A stretch of 64,000 nucleotides of DNA, taken from assembly GCF_000189635.1 (NCBI RefSeq), contig NW_002476146.1, positions 124,001-188,000 of the forward strand, in the 5' to 3' direction. The DNA is from Tetrahymena thermophila SB210 (taxonomy: Eukaryota > Ciliophora > Oligohymenophorea > Hymenostomatida > Tetrahymenidae). Shown in pieces: positions 60,280-64,000 of this stretch (positions within the stretch are counted from its first letter, which is position 1; every line of letters starts with the position of its first letter). The notes beneath the pieces were generated by a model that worked only from the letters and a program-made list of their open reading frames with translations, had not been told where the DNA came from and did no database searches. The position numbers and the translations under genes were made by a program.

Positions 60280-62893
60280 AATTTTTAGAGATATCTATTC
60301 TTAGAATCTCTAAAAAAAAGATAAATTCAGAACATTAATTTCGACACTGAATAATAAAACAAAAATAATAGGAGTTTTTCTCTATTTTAAAGTAAATGTA
60401 GCTATTACATGTTTTTAGTAATTTTTCAAATAAAATTAGAAATTCCAAAAAAAAACTAAAGAGAATCTTGCAAAACTTCTTCAAAAAAAATATTTACTCA
60501 GATAATTTTAAATAATTAGTTAATTTATTGATTTGATAATAAAGAAATCAATGTATTTTGATAAAAAATTTAGAAGAAACTTATAAAGAGCTATTTATAA
60601 ATTATTGATAAAATAAAAATAAATGAACTATGAAAATAACAAAAAATATTTACTAAGTTATTGAAATACATAAATATTATCTTAAAATTTTAATAATTAA
60701 GATCAACATATTCTCATAAAATCAGCTTAATTCTCAAATTTCATTGAGTAAGAAGTATAAAAATTGAGTTTTATTATTCTCAACAGCTTAAGATTGTAAA
60801 AATAAAAATATATTTTTATCAAAGCCTAAAAATAATTCTAAATTAGTTCTATTGGAGCAAATTTTAATTAACTAAAAAGGTTATTTTAATAATAGTTTTA
60901 GGCTTTATACTTTTTCTAAAAAATTATTTTTTAGCCATAAGCCTAGTTTTAAAAAAGTAATTATATATATTCTAGTATTTATTGCATTATTATAATTACT
61001 ATTATTTATCCAATTTTTTAAGAACAAATCAACAGGATAAATTTAAATTTAAATTAATTTATTTTTTATGAGTTTCAATCTATTTTCTACAACTAAAATA
61101 TTTAGTTAACTACCATAAATTCTTTTACTTTGATCATTATATATTAAAAAACAGTCTTTAATTTTATGAATGCAAAAAATTTTTTTTTTCAAAATTTAAA
61201 TAATAGTTAACAAATGCTACATAATCAGTTAATAGAGTATTTAAAAATTTAATTATAAAATATAGTTGTTGTTGAATAATGATTTATATATTATTGGACA
61301 ATTATTTTCTCTTTAAAATTTTAATTATTATTTATTAGCTTTTAAGTATTGAATATCCCAAAGCTGTTTTTGAGTTGAAGCGAAGAAAAATCTTTAATTA
61401 TTAATTTCTAGCCATAATAAAATTTTGTTTAAATTAAAATTTTATTTGAGTAATTAATATTTATAATCTGGTATATTAAAATTAAATGGATATATGATCA
61501 TATTTTAGAGTAATATAAGCTTAATTTGTATAAGGTAATTACATATTATTTAAAAGTTATTTAAATTAAATGAGTCATAATATTTTCAATTTTATATTAA
61601 TTTACAAAATAAAAGCTTTAATATTCAATTTAATTTGTATTTACCTTTTTTATTTTATATAAATTTAACTATTTTATCAGAATTAATGAAATAAAAATAA
61701 TTATTATTAAATTGCAATTATAATAAATAAATAATATCAAATATTTCTTAAAATATTTTACATTAATTTTAATATTGATAAATATTTATTTGTCAAAACT
61801 ATAGATATAGTATTTATTTTATACTAAAAAAGTTTCATAGATATATTAATAAACTAAAAAATAATTTTTGAAAATATTTAATTTTTATAGTTAGTCATAT
61901 TTGTTTTCTAATTTTTTGTATATTTACCTTAACATCTACTACTCAACCAAACTAATATATTACTGAAAAATTAATCAAACATTATTATTTTTACTTGCTT
62001 AATGGTAATAGATATTAATAATGTTTGTTTCAAAAATTGAAAGATTTAAGGTAATTATTTTTAAAATATAGAACTAAATGTAATTTTTAAGAGTAAAAGA
62101 GGAAGACCATTAAAAATATCTAAATAATTAAGTATTTTATGTATCAATACGTAATGTTAATATTAAATTCATGATTGATGATGATTTATCTAGTTAAGGT
62201 TTTAAGTAAAATTTCTATGAATGATAATGTTCTTGCTCAAAATAGTAAATTAAAAAAGTAGTTTTAAACATTTTAAAAAAAGCTTTTAAATATATAAAAA
62301 TGTTTTAAAGAATTACTCTGTTTAAAAGTGAGTTTATGTATGATTATTTTTTTTAATTTTAATTTATAGAAAATTAGTTAGTTACATAGTTTATTTAGTA
62401 TGACAGTTTTTGCAATGATCGTAATCTTAAATTACTAATAATACGTCACTCTCTAATTTGTTTTTCAAATTTAGATTATATTTCTAAGTGTTTTACTTAT
62501 TTAAAAATCCCTTATTATTCTATTTACAAACTTAAAGGATCAAACAATATATAAAAATGGCTTATTTCAACTTATAACTAATGTTAATTCATTCTTTTTG
62601 TGTAAAAATGTAAATTCGAAACACTTACATTATTGGAATTTTTATTAATAAAGTATGAAATTAATGATAAATTATTGATAAATATTACTAAAAATATTCT
62701 GAAAAACTTCTCTTTTAATTTCTTTTAAAATTGAATAAAAAAATATATAAGCAATTTGTTTTAAAGTTGTAACAAAAATTTAGACTTGCTATTTATTTTA
62801 CAAATACATAAATAGATATTGATTATTAAGCAATAAAAAATCAAATTAAATAAATAAATAACAATTAGGCAAATAGTAATAACAAATATTAAA
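60280..62893. other. Long AT-rich intergenic region
   Basis: 2.6 kb, the longest geneless stretch of the window. TGA is scarce because the DNA is so A/T-rich, so frames stay open by chance, but none has protein-like composition. No tRNA, hairpin or long repeat was recognised. It separates two divergent genes. Confidence 0.5.
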
Positions 62894-63871
62894 ATGAGTA
62901 TTTAAGTTTATTAGACTAGCTAATAAGTTTTTAATTATTTAGCAAGTATATTTGTTAAATATGAAAAAAAATATGAGAAAGGAGCTCCAATATTTTACAC
63001 TCTTCTATGCTCTTTATTATTTGTAATTGTAAGTAAGATGGTTAGACTTATGCACGGATTTGGTTCTTCTGAAATACTTTGCTTAAGATCAGTAATTTCT
63101 CTTTTGATAAGCACTGTCATAACTAGTTTACTTAATCATTCTCCATATACAAGTGATAAATAACTGCATAAATTACTTATGATGAGATGTATAATAGCTG
63201 GTATAGGTCATTATTGTTTTTATCAATCAATTTACATGCTTGATGTTACAGAATCTGTAACTATATCTTAAACGTCACCATTTTGGACTACTATACTGGC
63301 TGGTTTAATTTTGAAGGAAAAGTTGAGGCCAAATCTTTTCTTGACTCTGATTTTTAGTTTTGTAGGTATTCTTCTTGTAATATAACCTACATTTGTTAAA
63401 GAAATTCTGGGTATATAAGTAGATAAGAATTAAGGAGACTAAAGTGAAAGAATGTAGGGATTAATTTTTGGTCTACTCTAGAGTTTTTCAATAAGCACAG
63501 CAATGATAATAGTAAAAAAATTGAGTGTAGGTATTTAAAATACTATAATAATACATTATGCAGTTCTTTCAACAGCTATTATAAGTGGTTTAGATTTAAT
63601 TTATAAAGGCGAGTTTAATGAAAAAATATATGAGACTGAAAACTTAATTTTTGTTTTTTTTATTGGATTAACTAATTATTCGGCTTAAATAATATATAGT
63701 AGAGCGATTATGTTAGGACAGGCTTCTAAAGTAGGTCCTTTAACATATTCTTAAATTTTATTTGGGTTTATCATTGAAATAACAATATTCCATAAAGATG
63801 TTAGTTTATTAAATATAGCAGGTGCTATTCTTATTTTGATAGGAAATATTGAGTCAATTAAAGGAAAATGA
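62894..63871 (+). CDS. EamA/DMT-family membrane transporter (SLC35G-like)
   Basis: Single exon, 325 residues, ten predicted membrane helices in two EamA halves, as in the drug/metabolite transporter superfamily. Half 1: YTLLCSLLFVIVSKMVRLM, GSSEILCLRSVISLLIS, then HYCFYQSIYMLDVTESVTISQTSPFWTTILA, the family's typical 'alternative energy level' helices 3-4. Half 2: GLIFGLLQSFSISTAMIIVKKL, NYSAQIIYSRAIMLGQASKVGPLTYSQILFGFIIE and AGAILILIGNIES, repeating the pattern. The R-A-x-x-x-x-x-A..V-G-P-L-x-Y-S-Q motif is close to SLC35G members. The N-tail is a short hydrophilic helix and the C-terminus a short charged end. The start is the first ATG of the frame; an internal Met at ~49 is inside helix 1. 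Substrate unknown. Confidence 0.85.
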
Positions 63872-64000
63872 AAAAAAAAATCGAATAATTTTTTTTTTTA
63901 AATTTTTTTTATTAGAATAAAAAGGTTAATATAAAATATCATGTAAATAAATTGATATTATCATAAGAATTCACATATTAATTAATTATTAAATGAAACT

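Noticed and set aside
1-64000. Telomere repeats, rRNA, complete tRNAs, transposase genes, CRISPR arrays
   Set aside because: Looked for by eye on both strands; none seen. The only CCCCCAA-like string is inside the SmB coding region.

Overview
The window is nuclear DNA of a ciliate, most likely an oligohymenophorean of the Tetrahymena type. TAA and TAG run through every good reading frame where Gln is expected, and each gene closes only at TGA. The DNA is extremely AT-rich, intergenic spacers are close to pure A/T, and introns are GT..AG, roughly 48-700 nt, mostly 50-65 nt. That is longer than the ~25-nt introns of Paramecium. No CCCCAA/TTGGGG telomere is seen, so this is an internal piece, presumably macronuclear. 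I translated both strands with the ciliate code (TGA = stop) and built exon models by hand from phase-compatible splice sites. There are no bacterial-style operons, riboswitches or CRISPR arrays.

0-15 kb, all + strand: the 3' part of a Gln/Asn-rich protein gene (2-1787); a basic SPR-repeat protein (2528-4805); the spliceosomal SmB protein (5804-6818); a 1462-aa leucine-rich-repeat protein (7535-12400); a Tim44-like protein, probably mitochondrial (13403-14206).

15-21.6 kb: a tandem pair of MFS transporters (15651-17737 and 19483-21641), a local duplication with conserved exon phases and closest to the MFSD1 type.

21.8-34.3 kb, mostly - strand: a long Asn/Gln-rich coiled-coil protein (21866-24603), a tandem-PX-domain protein (25322-26935), a doubtful ORF (27535-28224), an unrecognised + strand gene (28807-30314), a membrane-anchored TPR-like protein (30844-31563) and a steroid-5-alpha-reductase-like (DUF1295) membrane protein (33197-34242). 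Between genes lie a lone tRNA-like B-box and a degenerate ~27-nt tandem repeat.

34.7-46 kb: a cysteine/cysteamine dioxygenase (34749-35471), a small acidic ORF (36184-36444), mitochondrial NAD-isocitrate dehydrogenase (36564-38953, six exons, GC-richer codons), a five-exon unrecognised protein on the - strand (40079-42062), and an AGC kinase with a PH/TH1-like N-terminus and a PKA-style FxxF C-terminus (43769-46011).

47-60.3 kb: several likely cilium or basal-body genes lie next to each other. They are a HYLS1-like protein (47188-49011), a B-box/coiled-coil protein (50002-51414), a small SHIPPO-repeat protein (52140-52511) and ARMC9 (52984-57112, ten exons), followed by a large acidic protein with an apparent frame break (57658-60279). 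After 2.6 kb of A/T spacer, an EamA/DMT transporter (62894-63871) closes the window.

I do not see a clearly new multi-gene system. The most useful leads are the ciliary neighbourhood, the A7 frame break in the last large - strand gene, two gene pairs that read better as single spliced genes, the TGA-free 3n introns, and the island at 27.5-28.2 kb.
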